Of a DNA stretch of 54,445 nucleotides, positions 1-9,255 are shown piece after piece. The position numbers and the translations under genes were made by a program. Under the pieces are notes generated by a model. It was given only the letters and a program-made list of their open reading frames with translations. It ran no database searches and was not told the DNA's origin. The stretch's first letter is position 1, and every line of letters begins with the position of its first letter. Origin of the DNA: Actinomycetota bacterium (GTDB lineage Bacteria; Actinomycetota; Actinomycetes; Nanopelagicales; Nanopelagicaceae). Location of the stretch: the NCBI GenBank assembly GCA_009698615.1, contig WLPU01000012.1, positions 1 through 54,445 on the forward strand, in the 5' to 3' direction.

Positions 1-24
1 ATCGTTATCTTTAGGAAGGCGCCC

Positions 25-870
25 ATGTTACGGATCGCAGTACCAAATAAGGGATCATTAGCAGAGTCTGCAGCTGCGGTATTGCGTGAAGCTGGATATC
101 GTCAACGCAACGACGAACGTGATTTGGTTTTGTTCGATCCAGAAAATGATGTTGAATTTTATTACCTACGACCTCGAGATATTGCTATCTATGTCGGATC
201 TGGCGAGTTAGAAGCAGGGATTACCGGGCGGGATTTGTTGATCGATTCAGGGGCGATGGCCCATGAAACGCTATCTTTAGATTTTGGTAAATCAACTTTC
301 AGATTTGCAGCAGCGAGTGATCGAGATTGGAAAGTAACCGATTTGCAAGGTAAACGAATCGCAACCGCTTACCCCGGTTTGGTTAAAAATTTTCTAGACA
401 AGATGTCCATCACGGCTACGGTTGTGCGATTAGATGGCGCAGTAGAAAGTAGTGTTCGTTTGGGCGTTGCTGACGCAATTGCTGATGTGGTGAGCACTGG
501 TAACACATTGCGCCAGGCAGGATTGAAAGCTTTTGGAGATCCGATTCTCGCAAGCGAAGCAGTGGTAATTTCGCGTCAGGCAAGCGTTATCGCACCCGGT
601 TTAGATATTTTGATTCGGCGCCTTCAAGGTGTAGTTATTGCTCGACAGTACGTTCTTCTTGATTACGATGCTCCCAATGAGGTGATCGAAAAAGCTTGTG
701 CGATTACACCTGGCCTTGAATCGCCAACAATCTCACCTTTACAAAAGAAGGGTTGGGTTGCAGTGCGTGCAATGGTGTTACGCAAGGACACTAATCGTTT
801 GATGGACGAATTATGGGCTTTGGGTGCACGAGGAATTCTAGTTACTGATATTCACGCTTGCAGACTCTGA
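25..870 (+). CDS. hisG: ATP phosphoribosyltransferase (long form)
   Basis: Catalyses the first step of histidine synthesis, joining ATP and PRPP to give phosphoribosyl-ATP in the cytoplasm. The 281-residue protein has the long-form layout: catalytic part to about residue 205 with the PRPP loop [14 protein letters not shown] at 154-167, then a C-terminal ACT-like domain that in this family binds histidine for feedback inhibition. The ATG has a good Shine-Dalgarno (AGGAAGG, 7 nt upstream). Its last 19 bases overlap the 3' end of convergent serB. hisE commonly lies upstream in actinobacteria, but that would be outside the window. Confidence 0.96.
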   Translation: MLRIAVPNKGSLAESAAAVLREAGYRQRNDERDLVLFDPENDVEFYYLRPRDIAIYVGSGELEAGITGRDLLIDSGAMAHETLSLDFGKSTFRFAAASDRDWKVTDLQGKRIATAYPGLVKNFLDKMSITATVVRLDGAVESSVRLGVADAIADVVSTGNTLRQAGLKAFGDPILASEAVVISRQASVIAPGLDILIRRLQGVVIARQYVLLDYDAPNEVIEKACAITPGLESPTISPLQKKGWVAVRAMVLRKDTNRLMDELWALGARGILVTDIHACRL

Positions 871-2072
871 TTGTCAGCCTCTTCGATATCTTCACGAGCA
901 ATACCCATGAGATAGAGGACTGAATCTAGATAAGGTTGTGATACCGCACTATCTGCTAATGCGCGAACTGCCGGCTTAGCGTTGAATGCGATTCCTAAGC
1001 CAGCCGCGGCGATCATATCTAGATCATTGGCTCCATCACCGATAGCGATAGTTTGCTCAATATCTACATTGACGATTTGAGCGAAATCCCTCAATGCGGT
1101 TGCCTTTGCAGCACGATCAATCACCGGACCGGTCAGGCGTCCAGTAATCTTCTTATCAATAATCTCCAGGGTGTTCGCTCGGTAATTTTCGATTCCCAAT
1201 TCGTGCATTAAAGGCTCTATAACTTGCAGAAAACCGCCAGAGACGACAGCCACCGTGTGGCCCAAACGTTGCAAAGTTCGCACCAATGTGCGAGCTCCCG
1301 GAGTTAGAACAATCTCAGAACGAACTTGGGCCAACGTCTCTTCCGGCAATCCGGCAAGGAGTGCCACTCTTTCGCGCAAAGATTGCTCAAAGTCAATCTG
1401 ACCAGCCATTGCTCGGGATGTAATCTCCTTGATCTTCTCACCAGCGCCCGCATGAACGCCTAGCAGTTCTATTACCTCTTGTTGGATGAGAGTTGAATCC
1501 ACATCCATAAGTACCAATTTTTTTGCAAAACGCATAAGACCGCCGGGTTGAACGGCAATATCAATCCCATGTTCAATAGTTAGATGTGCAAGTGCGCGTC
1601 GAATTTCCCTGACCGGCGCACCCGATACAACGAATTCCACTGCAGTCACAGGATAAGAAGCAGTCCGAAAAATGCGTTCGATGTTAGCGTTACGTTCTGC
1701 AAGGACGCCCGCAATCGCCGCGATTGCAATTGGCTTCAAAGGGTTACCCAGTGCCACCACGTGCAATAAGCCGGCTTTGACAGCAATGGATTCTTGCGCC
1801 ACCTGTGAAAATGAGACAGCGATATCTACGTTCAATTCAGTGGCGCATGTGATGAGATCTTGCTCAATGGATTGTGAGTGATTCGGATCTAGAGATATAA
1901 GTGCGGTCAAGATCAGTCTTTCACGGATTGTTACTTGTTCAATGTCGAGAATAGAGACGGAGAAAGGGGATAAACATTCAAAGAGCGCTTCGGTGATCCC
2001 TGGTTTATCTATCCCTGATAGAAGTATCAGGCCAGTAAAAGAGTCATCGGCGATTGGTGGCTTCTGCATCAT
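852..2072 (-). CDS. serB: Phosphoserine phosphatase with ACT domains
   Basis: Dephosphorylates phosphoserine to serine, the last step of serine synthesis. The first ~175 residues are ACT-type regulatory sequence and the rest is a HAD phosphatase. The nucleophile motif DVDST is at 190-194 and the Mg-binding [10 protein letters not shown] lies around 342-351. At 406 residues it matches the long actinobacterial SerB form rather than the ~220-residue catalytic-only form. There is no Shine-Dalgarno; a TAATCT box ends 6 nt before the ATG, suggesting a leaderless transcript. Convergent with hisG. Confidence 0.95.
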   Translation of the reverse strand: MMQKPPIADDSFTGLILLSGIDKPGITEALFECLSPFSVSILDIEQVTIRERLILTALISLDPNHSQSIEQDLITCATELNVDIAVSFSQVAQESIAVKAGLLHVVALGNPLKPIAIAAIAGVLAERNANIERIFRTASYPVTAVEFVVSGAPVREIRRALAHLTIEHGIDIAVQPGGLMRFAKKLVLMDVDSTLIQQEVIELLGVHAGAGEKIKEITSRAMAGQIDFEQSLRERVALLAGLPEETLAQVRSEIVLTPGARTLVRTLQRLGHTVAVVSGGFLQVIEPLMHELGIENYRANTLEIIDKKITGRLTGPVIDRAAKATALRDFAQIVNVDIEQTIAIGDGANDLDMIAAAGLGIAFNAKPAVRALADSAVSQPYLDSVLYLMGIAREDIEEADNQSLQA

Positions 2073-2078
2073 TGGCAG

Positions 2079-2084
2079 AGATTA
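2079..2084 (-). promoter_or_regulatory. -10 box of leaderless serB
   Basis: On the minus strand TAATCT is followed by 6 nt and then the serB ATG, so transcription would start at or next to the start codon. A TTGACC lies upstream, but only 14 nt from the box, so I do not claim it as the -35. Confidence 0.5.
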
Positions 2085-2153
2085 TCGTGTTGAGGCGCGG
2101 TCAAGTGGCAAATTCCCACTTCGCCAGCCTCTTGCCAGTATCTTTGTTCATCT

Positions 2154-2942
2154 ATGAGTGGAAGAACAGTTCTTAACGTCTCAAACGTCTCTGTTCGACG
2201 CGGTGACCAGATCATTCTTGGTCCTGTCGATTTTTCGGTTTCTGAAGGTGAACGTTGGGTAATACTGGGTCCAAATGGTGCCGGTAAATCAACTCTTATC
2301 AAGATGCTTGCAACTATGAGTTTTCCAACTACTGGATCGATTGAAGTTCTTGGTGAACGATTGGGAAAAGTTGATGTGTTCGAATTGCGTCCTCGAGTTG
2401 GTTTTTGCAGTTCAGCCATGACAGAAAATATCCCTGGGGATGAGCTCGTACGCGATGTTGTTCTCACCGCGGCTTATGCAATCGTTGGGCGCTGGAATGA
2501 GGAATACGATTTATGGGACGAATCCCGCGCGATCGCATTGTTGACAACTTTCGGAGTACGCGAATTAGGGGAGAGACTTTTCTCTACTTTGAGTGAAGGA
2601 GAGCGTAAGCGAGTCCAGATTGCTCGGGCCTTGATGACAGATCCAGAAGTTCTTTTACTCGATGAACCTGCTGCTGGCTTAGATCTCGGTGGACGTGAGG
2701 ATCTGTTGCGGCGTTTCGCTGAATTCTCTATTGATTCAAGTGCACCTGTGACGATTGTAATAACCCACCACATCGAGGAGATTCCGGAAGGCACTACGCA
2801 CGCGCTCTTGCTCAAGAATGGTTTAATCGCCGTTTCTGGTCCTGTAGATCAAGTTATTACGAGTGAGCATATAAGCGCAGTTTTCGGCTTACCGTTGAAT
2901 GTAACAAAAGATGGCGGTCGCTTCTACGCGAGAATTGGCTAG
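2154..2942 (+). CDS. ABC transporter ATP-binding protein
   Basis: ATPase subunit of an ABC system, 262 residues. Walker A GPNGAGKST is at 39-47, the signature LSEGE at 146-150 and Walker B LLLDEP at 167-172. The short single-domain architecture resembles the stand-alone YlmA/ModF-like ATPases that often sit beside serB in actinobacteria. No permease gene is adjacent, so the partner and substrate are unknown. The ATG has no Shine-Dalgarno; a TATCTT hexamer lies 9 nt upstream. The gene is followed by a strong terminator at 2991-3035. Confidence 0.88.
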   Translation: MSGRTVLNVSNVSVRRGDQIILGPVDFSVSEGERWVILGPNGAGKSTLIKMLATMSFPTTGSIEVLGERLGKVDVFELRPRVGFCSSAMTENIPGDELVRDVVLTAAYAIVGRWNEEYDLWDESRAIALLTTFGVRELGERLFSTLSEGERKRVQIARALMTDPEVLLLDEPAAGLDLGGREDLLRRFAEFSIDSSAPVTIVITHHIEEIPEGTTHALLLKNGLIAVSGPVDQVITSEHISAVFGLPLNVTKDGGRFYARIG

Positions 2943-2990
2943 CACTCGCAGTTGTCACGAACGGGCGGATGTGAATGACTTTTCGAGCAA

Positions 2991-3035
2991 AAGCAAAGCT
3001 GGGTCCGATTGCTCGAACCCAGCTTTGCTTTTTTT
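2991..3035 (+). terminator. Rho-independent terminator
   Basis: A 14-bp perfect stem (2991-3004 with 3017-3030) and 12-nt loop run into a T-tract (3028-3035), ending the ABC ATPase transcript. The reverse strand has a weaker T-run, so it may also serve the convergent permease gene, which ends at 3050. Confidence 0.9.
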
Positions 3036-3049
3036 GAGCAGTTCTGCGA

Positions 3050-4486
3050 TTAACTCAACCAAGCGTTGATCGGAGAAGTTAGGAAGTAGACCATGAAGAG
3101 TCCGGAGATTAACAAAAGAAGTGGGTGCAATTCTTTGCGACGTCCTTGGACAATTCGGATAACAACATGTGAAACGAATCCTGCACCAATACCGACGGAA
3201 ATGCTGTAGGTGAAGGGCATCAGGATAATTGTTAGGAATGCTGGGATAGCGATACCCAAATCTTCCCAATCAATCGATTTGATTTGAGTCATCATCAAGA
3301 AGCCGACGATAACAAGTGCTGGCGTAGCTGCTTCGTAGGGGATCACTGCAACAAGTGGCGCCAGGAATGTAGTGAGAAGGAAACACAGGCCGGTGACTAC
3401 GGAAGCCAATCCAGTTCTCGCGCCTTCTCCAACACCCGAAGCAGATTCGATGTAGGAAGTATTAGATGAGATACCTGCTGCACCGCCGGCTGCTGCTGCA
3501 ATGGAATCGACAAGAAGAATTCGGCCTGCATCAGGTACGTTGCCGTCACGGTCAACTAGTCCGGCTTCGTGACCAATTGCAGTCATTGTGCCCATCGTGT
3601 CAAAGAAATCCGCTAGTAGAAGAGTGAAGACGATCAGGATTGCTGAAACAGCAGTGATCTTTCCAAAGGAACCGAAAAGATTAAAATGTCCCAAGAGACC
3701 AAAATCTGGTGAAGCAACAACCTTGGTTGGAATCGTTGGAACATTAAGACCCCATCCTTTTGGATTGACCTTGTCTGGTGCAATGAAATTGGGTCCAATC
3801 TTGAACGCAGATTCAATTGCAACAGCAGCGACAGTGGCGCAAGCGATACCAATGAGAAGAGCACCCTTGACTTTTTTCACCATCAGGGCAACTGTGAGAA
3901 ACAAGCCGAAGGCAAAAACTATGATCGGCCAACCGACCAATGTGCCTCCATCACCCAAAGTTACTGGCACGGGGCCAGAGCCTGTCCGACGAACGAAGCC
4001 AGAATCAACCAATCCGATAAGGGCGATAAATAGTCCGATGCCTACCGAAATAGCTATCTTGAGTTGAGTTGGTACTGCGCGAAATACTGCGGTTCTAAAC
4101 CCAGTAAGAACTAGTACCGTGATGATCAAGCCTTCTAGAACGATGAGCCCCATGGCATCGGCCCACGTCATCTTCGAAGCTATGCCTACAGCTACGAAAG
4201 TATTGAGGCCAAGTCCTGTTGCAAGTGCTAATGGGAAGTTTGCAACCACTCCCATCAGAATTGTAAGAACGCCAGCTATGAGCGCAGTTGCCGCCGCGAT
4301 CATGGCTAAATTGGGATGACTTCCATCACCACCAAGGAATTTGCCGTCACCATCTTTTGCAAGACCGATGATCAACGGATTTAAGGCGACTATGTAAGCC
4401 ATGGTGAAGAAAGTAACTACTCCGCCACGGACTTCTCTGGCCACAGTCGAACCACGTGCAGTTATTTTGAAATAACTATCGAGCAT
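3050..4486 (-). CDS. NCS2-family purine (xanthine/guanine/hypoxanthine/adenine) permease
   Basis: Polytopic membrane transporter of 478 residues. The N-terminal segment (GGVVTFFTMAYIVALNP, about 22-38) is characteristic of the AzgA/GhxP branch of NCS2, which takes up adenine, guanine or hypoxanthine; the exact base cannot be read from sequence. Many hydrophobic segments span the whole length. The ATG at 4486 has a Shine-Dalgarno AAGGGG 6 nt upstream (4493-4498). The leader before it can form mutually exclusive stems, one of which hides that site. apt and tdk a few kb away suggest a nucleobase/nucleoside salvage role. Confidence 0.9.
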   Translation of the reverse strand: MLDSYFKITARGSTVAREVRGGVVTFFTMAYIVALNPLIIGLAKDGDGKFLGGDGSHPNLAMIAAATALIAGVLTILMGVVANFPLALATGLGLNTFVAVGIASKMTWADAMGLIVLEGLIITVLVLTGFRTAVFRAVPTQLKIAISVGIGLFIALIGLVDSGFVRRTGSGPVPVTLGDGGTLVGWPIIVFAFGLFLTVALMVKKVKGALLIGIACATVAAVAIESAFKIGPNFIAPDKVNPKGWGLNVPTIPTKVVASPDFGLLGHFNLFGSFGKITAVSAILIVFTLLLADFFDTMGTMTAIGHEAGLVDRDGNVPDAGRILLVDSIAAAAGGAAGISSNTSYIESASGVGEGARTGLASVVTGLCFLLTTFLAPLVAVIPYEAATPALVIVGFLMMTQIKSIDWEDLGIAIPAFLTIILMPFTYSISVGIGAGFVSHVVIRIVQGRRKELHPLLLLISGLFMVYFLTSPINAWLS

Positions 4487-4590
4487 GACTTACCCCTTAC
4501 TGTTTTGGTATCGGGGGTGTTTGCGACCCCGTGTGGCTTCACGGCCCACAAGCCGGGGGAAGATGGAGCGACGCTATCGCGAGGACCTTA
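4487..4590 (-). promoter_or_regulatory. Switch-like structured leader of the NCS2 permease
   Basis: Read on the minus strand, this 104-nt leader contains four complementary blocks: A CCCCCGG (4553-4559), B CGGGGT (4526-4531), C ACCCCC (4513-4518) and D AAGGGGT (4492-4498), where D includes the Shine-Dalgarno. A can pair with B around an inner hairpin TGTGG/CCACA (4546-4550 with 4532-4536). B can instead pair with C. C can also pair with D. So A:B would free C to block the ribosome site, while B:C would expose it. A small hairpin GCGA/TCGC (4568-4580) lies 5'. It is not a canonical purine, ZTP or PRPP riboswitch that I recognise. A TAAGGT box overlapping the yczE stop (4585-4590) could be its promoter. 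Confidence 0.5.
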
Positions 4591-5286
4591 TTACTGATGA
4601 GTAAGGCGAGCCATCACGCCGAAAGAGACAGCCACGGCTTGGCCGATCAGCAGTGCAAAAAGAGCTGTCCCGAGTCCGAAATGGCCCCCAAGAATAACCC
4701 CTATGGTAAGCACAATTGTCTCGATGACTAAGCGTACCCGGCCAACTCTGATGTGCGTTTTTTGGTGAAGCCCGGTCATCAATCCATCTCGAGGTCCTGG
4801 ACCTAGACCACAGGTGATGTAAATGCTTGAAGCAATTCCAACGAGTGCCACGCCCAAAAGTGCGAGCAACAATCCAGAAGCGAAAGAATGTTGGAGCGGA
4901 ATATGATCCACACCTATCTGTAATGCAAATGCGATTACCACGATGTTTGCAATGGTTCCGAAACCCGGACGTTCTTTCAACGGAATCCACAACAATAAAA
5001 CCCCGCAACTTACAAGAAACGTTGCCCACCCCAAAGAAATACCAGATCTTTTGGAGATTCCTTCAGAAAGGACAACCCAGGGTGAATTGCCCAAATGGGA
5101 TTGAACCAACAGCGCTTCGCCGATTCCAAAGAGAAATAATCCGAAACCGAGAATCAACATTCTTAAAGGGGATAGATCCCAACGGTTTGAGGCGCGCCAA
5201 GGGGTGTGTGGAATAGTTCTGTGAGGGCGTAGCCAGTGTGCTGCGAGGTCCACAATTTTTTTCGACGATGACTTCGACGATGACAT
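4591..5286 (-). CDS. YczE/YitT-type integral membrane protein
   Basis: A 231-residue membrane protein of the YczE-like family, function unknown. After a basic, polar N-terminus of ~40 residues come about five hydrophobic segments, the first near residues 42-62. The conserved glycine-rich stretch GLGPGPRDGLMTGL lies around 160-173. The start is an ATG with no Shine-Dalgarno but a TAAGGT box 6 nt upstream, so it is probably leaderless. It is divergent from uppP and upstream of the purine permease, but the permease appears to have its own leader. Confidence 0.8.
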   Translation of the reverse strand: MSSSKSSSKKIVDLAAHWLRPHRTIPHTPWRASNRWDLSPLRMLILGFGLFLFGIGEALLVQSHLGNSPWVVLSEGISKRSGISLGWATFLVSCGVLLLWIPLKERPGFGTIANIVVIAFALQIGVDHIPLQHSFASGLLLALLGVALVGIASSIYITCGLGPGPRDGLMTGLHQKTHIRVGRVRLVIETIVLTIGVILGGHFGLGTALFALLIGQAVAVSFGVMARLTHQ

Positions 5287-5292
5287 TGACCA

Positions 5293-5298
5293 ACCTTA
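5293..5298 (-). promoter_or_regulatory. -10 box of leaderless yczE-like gene
   Basis: TAAGGT on the minus strand, then 6 nt, then the ATG; no Shine-Dalgarno is present. It faces the uppP promoter in a 61-base divergent spacer. Confidence 0.5.
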
Positions 5299-5335
5299 GC
5301 GCACGTTGATCCCCTGGGATGTATCGCGATTACGG

Positions 5336-5341
5336 TAGTTT
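5336..5341 (+). promoter_or_regulatory. -10 box of leaderless uppP
   Basis: TAGTTT followed by 6 nt and the uppP ATG, with no Shine-Dalgarno. A second candidate, TACGGT at 5331-5336, would give a short untranslated leader instead. Confidence 0.45.
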
Positions 5342-5347
5342 TACAAC

Positions 5348-6208
5348 ATGGGGATTTCATATTTACAGGCAATTGTCACGGGGCTTATTCAGGGCATTAC
5401 GGAATTATTTCCTGTTTCTAGTCTAGGTCATGCCGTGTTGGTTCCTGCGTGGATCGGTGGGTCATGGAGCCGATTCACTACCGACCCGAACTCACCCTAC
5501 CTAACGATCACAATTGCGCTGCATTTGGCAAGCGCGCTTGCACTGTTGTTAGTGTTTCGAAATAGATGGATCGATTTGGCCAGCGCTGGATTCAATAGTC
5601 TTCGTCGACGTCCTTCGATCGAAAGTACAGTTTTTTGGAGGATTGTTATTGCGACCTTACCGGTTGCTACTTTAGGTTTTATATTCGAAAAATCATTGCG
5701 AGAATTGTTTTCCAAGCCTTTTGCATCGGCCTGTTTCCTAACGATAAATGGTGGACTTTTGATCGTGGCTGAGAAGAGATCTCGATCTTCACGTGAAACC
5801 GAATCAATAATGTCTGAAAATCAGCATATCGCTGAAAGGGTTAGTATCGGTGGAGCGATAGGCATTGGATTTGCTCAATCATTTGCGCTCTTTGCTGGCG
5901 TCAGCCGTTTTGGAATTTCGATGAGTGCGGGATTACTACGAGGCTTGAAACATTCCACAGCCTCAGATTTTGCATTTTTGCTAGCACTTCCGGTTATCTT
6001 GGGAGCTTCTATCGCCAAACTTCCAGATCTCTTTCTTGCGCAAAATTCGCACATGGCGGGACCGATCCTGGCAGGCTCGTTCGTCTCATTTCTAGCAACT
6101 TATGCCTCAATAACTTTTCTGGTTCGATGGTTTAAAACGCGAACGCTCTACCCTTTTGCAATGTACTGCTTTGCTATTGGAGTGATCTCGATCATTAGGT
6201 TTGCTTAA
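5348..6208 (+). CDS. uppP: Undecaprenyl-diphosphate phosphatase (UppP/BacA)
   Basis: Membrane phosphatase that recycles undecaprenyl pyrophosphate to the lipid carrier used for peptidoglycan. The 286-residue protein shows both family motifs: QGITELFPVSSLGH near residue 15, with the catalytic glutamate and serines, and the SR-containing loop GVSRFGISMSAG near 190. It has about eight hydrophobic segments. The last base of its TAA stop is the first base of the next gene's ATG, so the two are translationally coupled. Confidence 0.95.
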   Translation: MGISYLQAIVTGLIQGITELFPVSSLGHAVLVPAWIGGSWSRFTTDPNSPYLTITIALHLASALALLLVFRNRWIDLASAGFNSLRRRPSIESTVFWRIVIATLPVATLGFIFEKSLRELFSKPFASACFLTINGGLLIVAEKRSRSSRETESIMSENQHIAERVSIGGAIGIGFAQSFALFAGVSRFGISMSAGLLRGLKHSTASDFAFLLALPVILGASIAKLPDLFLAQNSHMAGPILAGSFVSFLATYASITFLVRWFKTRTLYPFAMYCFAIGVISIIRFA

Positions 6209-6945
6209 TGTTTCCAGGTATAGGAACACTGCTCAACGTAATAGCGATCTTGTTGGGCGCAAGTGCAGGAGTATTGTTAGGTTCCAAATTGCCTTCGCGG
6301 ACACGTTTACTTATTACAGATGTCCTGGGGTTAGTAACGCTTTTGGGCGCTGCAGGGGCCATTCGTAGCTTGTGGGCACCCCGTTTTCTAGCAGCACTTC
6401 CTACGGGTTGGAGTTTGTTATGTGTGTTGACTTCTTTGCTCATTGGTGGATTTATTGGTTCGATGGCGAAACTGGAGGATCACTTAGATAGTTTTGGTGA
6501 AAGATTGCGCCAACGTTTTGGCGCCTCCGATGACAGCCCTTTCGTTGAAGGTTTCGTATCGGCATCGTTGCTTTTTGCTATCGGTCCTCTAGCGATTTTG
6601 GGAAGTATTAGCGATGGCATGTCGACCGGGGTGGAACAGTTGTTGCTGAAAAGCACTTTAGATGGTTTCGCGGCGATGGCTTTTGCCGCTTCTTTAGGAT
6701 GGGGCGTTGCATTGGCGTTTATCCCTGTTGCGATCTATCAGGGTTTTTGGACTGTGGTTGGTTTAGGCCTTGGTTCGGTTCTGGTGGATTATCAAGTAGA
6801 TGCGATGACCGCAACGGGTGGAGTGATGTTGTTATGTATTGGATTGCGTTTGCTCAAACTCAAGGAGATTGCTGTAGGCAATTTACTGCCCTCTTTGGCG
6901 GTGGCACCATTAGTGGCTCTAGTTCTGCATTCGTTCGTTAACTAG
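6208..6945 (+). CDS. DUF554 membrane protein
   Basis: A 245-residue membrane protein of the DUF554 (YdfK-like) family, function not established. It begins MFPGIGTLLNVIAILLG, typical of the family, and has about seven hydrophobic helices. The sequence GSISDGMSTG near residue 133 and a glycine-rich C-terminal half also fit. It shares one base with the uppP stop codon (TAATG arrangement), so it is expressed with uppP. It ends 9 bases from the convergent alcohol dehydrogenase gene. Confidence 0.85.
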   Translation: MFPGIGTLLNVIAILLGASAGVLLGSKLPSRTRLLITDVLGLVTLLGAAGAIRSLWAPRFLAALPTGWSLLCVLTSLLIGGFIGSMAKLEDHLDSFGERLRQRFGASDDSPFVEGFVSASLLFAIGPLAILGSISDGMSTGVEQLLLKSTLDGFAAMAFAASLGWGVALAFIPVAIYQGFWTVVGLGLGSVLVDYQVDAMTATGGVMLLCIGLRLLKLKEIAVGNLLPSLAVAPLVALVLHSFVN

Positions 6946-6954
6946 TTAGGACGT

Positions 6955-7995
6955 TTAGAAAGTGGAAGCATCAATGACGAAGCGATATTTGACGTCGCTA
7001 GCAACGGTACGATCATAGGCAGTGTTCACGTAGTCTGCTTTGATGACTTCAACATCGCTGACAATGTTGTGTTCGCCACAAAAGTTCAACATTTCTTGAA
7101 GTTCGGGGATTCCACCGATCATGGACCCAGCCATGGACCGCCGTGCACCCAACAACGTTCCAACATTCACCGCATAGGGTTTTCCAGGTAAGCCAATCAC
7201 CACCAGAGTCCCATCCAATTTTAATAGATTCAAGTAAGCATTAATATCTAATTCCGCAGAAACGGTATTAAGAATCAAATCAAATGTGCTCGCGAGGGGT
7301 TTAAGAGCGGAAATATCTTTTGTCGAAACAAAATCATGCGCACCCATCGCTAAAGCATCCGATTTTTTTGCAGGCGAATGCGAAAGGACTGTCACATGAG
7401 CTCCCATAGCGGCAGCAAACTTAACGCCCATATGACCGAGGCCGCCAAGTCCCATAATTCCAACTTTCATGCCTTTCTTGGCACCCCAGTGACGCAGTGG
7501 CGAATATAAAGTGATTCCTGCGCACAACAGCGGGGCAACACCCGTAGCCGGGAGGTTTTTAGGGACATGCACTGCATATTTTTCGTCGATTACAAATACA
7601 TTTGAGTACCCACCGTAAGCCACAGTTGATCCATCACGTTCAAGTGTGTTGTAGGTGCCCGTCATACCTTCAAGGCAGTATTGCTGTAGCCCAGAAATAC
7701 AGTTTACGCACACTCGGCATGAGTCAATAAAAACACCAACGCCGATGGAATCCCCTATAGAAAATTTTGTAACGGACGGACCAATTTCGCGAACGACTCC
7801 GACGATCTCATGGCCTGGAACCATGGGAAAAATTGCAGGGCCCCACTCTTCACGGGCTTGGTGGATATCAGAATGGCATATGCCTGCGTAAGAAATATCT
7901 AAAGCAACATCGTAAGCACCTAATGCACGGCGTTCGAAGCTAAAGGATTCTAATGGCGCGCTGGCTTTCTTTACCGCTAGTCCACGTGCTTGCAT
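6955..7995 (-). CDS. Zinc-dependent NAD(P)-linked alcohol dehydrogenase
   Basis: A 346-residue medium-chain dehydrogenase of the YahK/cinnamyl-alcohol type that interconverts alcohols and aldehydes; substrate unknown. The catalytic zinc ligands are the Cys in ICHSD near residue 39 and the His-Glu of PGHE near 60. The structural zinc cysteines lie in CRVCVNC and the following C at about 93-107. The Rossmann loop GLGGLGHMG is near 171. A Shine-Dalgarno GGAAG precedes the ATG. The gene lies downstream of tdk and apt on the same strand, with a 26-base gap to tdk. Confidence 0.92.
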   Translation of the reverse strand: MQARGLAVKKASAPLESFSFERRALGAYDVALDISYAGICHSDIHQAREEWGPAIFPMVPGHEIVGVVREIGPSVTKFSIGDSIGVGVFIDSCRVCVNCISGLQQYCLEGMTGTYNTLERDGSTVAYGGYSNVFVIDEKYAVHVPKNLPATGVAPLLCAGITLYSPLRHWGAKKGMKVGIMGLGGLGHMGVKFAAAMGAHVTVLSHSPAKKSDALAMGAHDFVSTKDISALKPLASTFDLILNTVSAELDINAYLNLLKLDGTLVVIGLPGKPYAVNVGTLLGARRSMAGSMIGGIPELQEMLNFCGEHNIVSDVEVIKADYVNTAYDRTVASDVKYRFVIDASTF

Positions 7996-8021
7996 TGTGA
8001 CTTCCGTTCGTTGGATGGGAA

Positions 8022-8666
8022 TTAGATCTTGAAGGGTAGCGGTTGAGTTGACGTATGGGCGGCACGAGAAGCCCTTGCCGTCACTTCCCGCATGTGATGT
8101 CGGCGACAGAGAACTTCATAGGCGATTTCTTGCGCGGGGGAGACATCGCCTACGACTACTTGTTCACCTTCTGTCACCATTGTTCCGCCAATTGTTCGAG
8201 CATTATGCGTTGCACGAGCCCCACACCAACAAAGTGCCTCAACTTGCAACGTATTGACTCTATCTGCCAGCTCTACCAATCTTGCCGAACCTGGGAAAAG
8301 CTTGGTTCTAAAATCACTCAAAATTCCAAATGCAAAAACATCGATGCTCAAGCCATCTACGATCTTTGCAAGTTGTTCTATTTGCTCTGGTTGATAAAAC
8401 TGAGCCTCATCACAAATTACGTAATCAACTCTCTCGCCCATTGATAGTTGATCAACCACGAATCGATGTAGATCCAATGTTGGATCAACTTCTAGCGCTT
8501 CGCGTTGCAGCCCTAGGCGAGAGGAAATAAGGCCGGTGCCAGCGCGATCCTTACTCGTGAATATCAAACCAGCACGCCCACGACTTTGGTGATTATGTGC
8601 AGTTTGCAAAGCCAAAGTGGATTTACCGCTATCCATGGTTCCGCAGTAATAGATCAATTCCGCCAT
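8022..8666 (-). CDS. tdk: Thymidine kinase (type II)
   Basis: Phosphorylates thymidine to dTMP in nucleoside salvage. The 214-residue protein has the P-loop GTMDSGKST at 9-17, the Walker-B-like motif VICDEAQF near 83 and zinc-lasso residues in the C-terminal half (CWCG, and a later CRRHH). An SD-like AGGATG precedes the ATG. It sits between apt and the dehydrogenase on the minus strand, 16 bases after apt, so the nucleobase and nucleoside salvage genes are probably co-transcribed. Confidence 0.96.
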   Translation of the reverse strand: MAELIYYCGTMDSGKSTLALQTAHNHQSRGRAGLIFTSKDRAGTGLISSRLGLQREALEVDPTLDLHRFVVDQLSMGERVDYVICDEAQFYQPEQIEQLAKIVDGLSIDVFAFGILSDFRTKLFPGSARLVELADRVNTLQVEALCWCGARATHNARTIGGTMVTEGEQVVVGDVSPAQEIAYEVLCRRHHMREVTARASRAAHTSTQPLPFKI

Positions 8667-8682
8667 GGATCACATCCTGCCA

Positions 8683-9216
8683 TCAACGTGCGAAGATGAC
8701 GTGCAATGGGGTATGAGGTACATGCTCAGCAAGCTTTGCCCGCCCATTTAACGAGGTAATTTCAAGAACCGTTGCAGCACAGGCAACGACTCCGCCTGCT
8801 CTTTCAAGGAGACGCTGACCTGCCAAGAGGGTGCCGCCGGTTGCTAAGACGTCATCAATCAGAAGAACTCGTCCATGTTTGCTAATTGCGTCTTGGTGAA
8901 TTTGTAGAACGTCAAGGCCGTACTCAAGTCCATAGCTTTCTTCGTGTGTCGCAGAGGGCAATTTCCCTGCTTTACGTAGCGGCACGAATCCCTTTCTTGC
9001 TCGCTGCGCCACTGCAGCTGCGAAAATAAAGCCGCGAGCTTCGATACCAGCCACGTAATCAATGTCATCACATAATGGTTCGAGTTCTTCTATAACACTG
9101 TTGAATGCCTGAGCATCCGCAAGCAGGGGCGTGAGGTCTTGAAACACAATTCCTCTATGAGGGTAATCTACGATCTCACGTATGAGCCCAAGAGCTCGCT
9201 TCAACCCTGCGTCCAT
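8683..9216 (-). CDS. apt: Adenine phosphoribosyltransferase
   Basis: Converts adenine and PRPP to AMP. The PRPP-binding motif VLLIDDVLATGGT lies at about 116-128 and the upstream VAGIEARGF segment is typical of the family. I chose the second in-frame ATG (9216) because it has a GGAGG five bases upstream; starting at 9228 would add four residues. The product is then 177 residues. In many actinobacteria apt lies in secD-secF-apt-relA; here it heads a salvage cluster with tdk. Confidence 0.94.
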   Translation of the reverse strand: MDAGLKRALGLIREIVDYPHRGIVFQDLTPLLADAQAFNSVIEELEPLCDDIDYVAGIEARGFIFAAAVAQRARKGFVPLRKAGKLPSATHEESYGLEYGLDVLQIHQDAISKHGRVLLIDDVLATGGTLLAGQRLLERAGGVVACAATVLEITSLNGRAKLAEHVPHTPLHVIFAR

Positions 9217-9255
9217 ATGGGCCTCCATACATGATTGTGGCCTCGTCTTTTTTTG

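Noticed and set aside
2991-3035. Insertion-sequence end
   Set aside because: The inverted repeat has a T-run, small loop and position after a stop codon, as expected for a terminator; no transposase is near.
4487-4590. Canonical guanine/adenine riboswitch for the permease leader
   Set aside because: The three-way junction core and its conserved loop residues (including the pairing loops and the key pyrimidine) are not visible; the blocks pair linearly instead.
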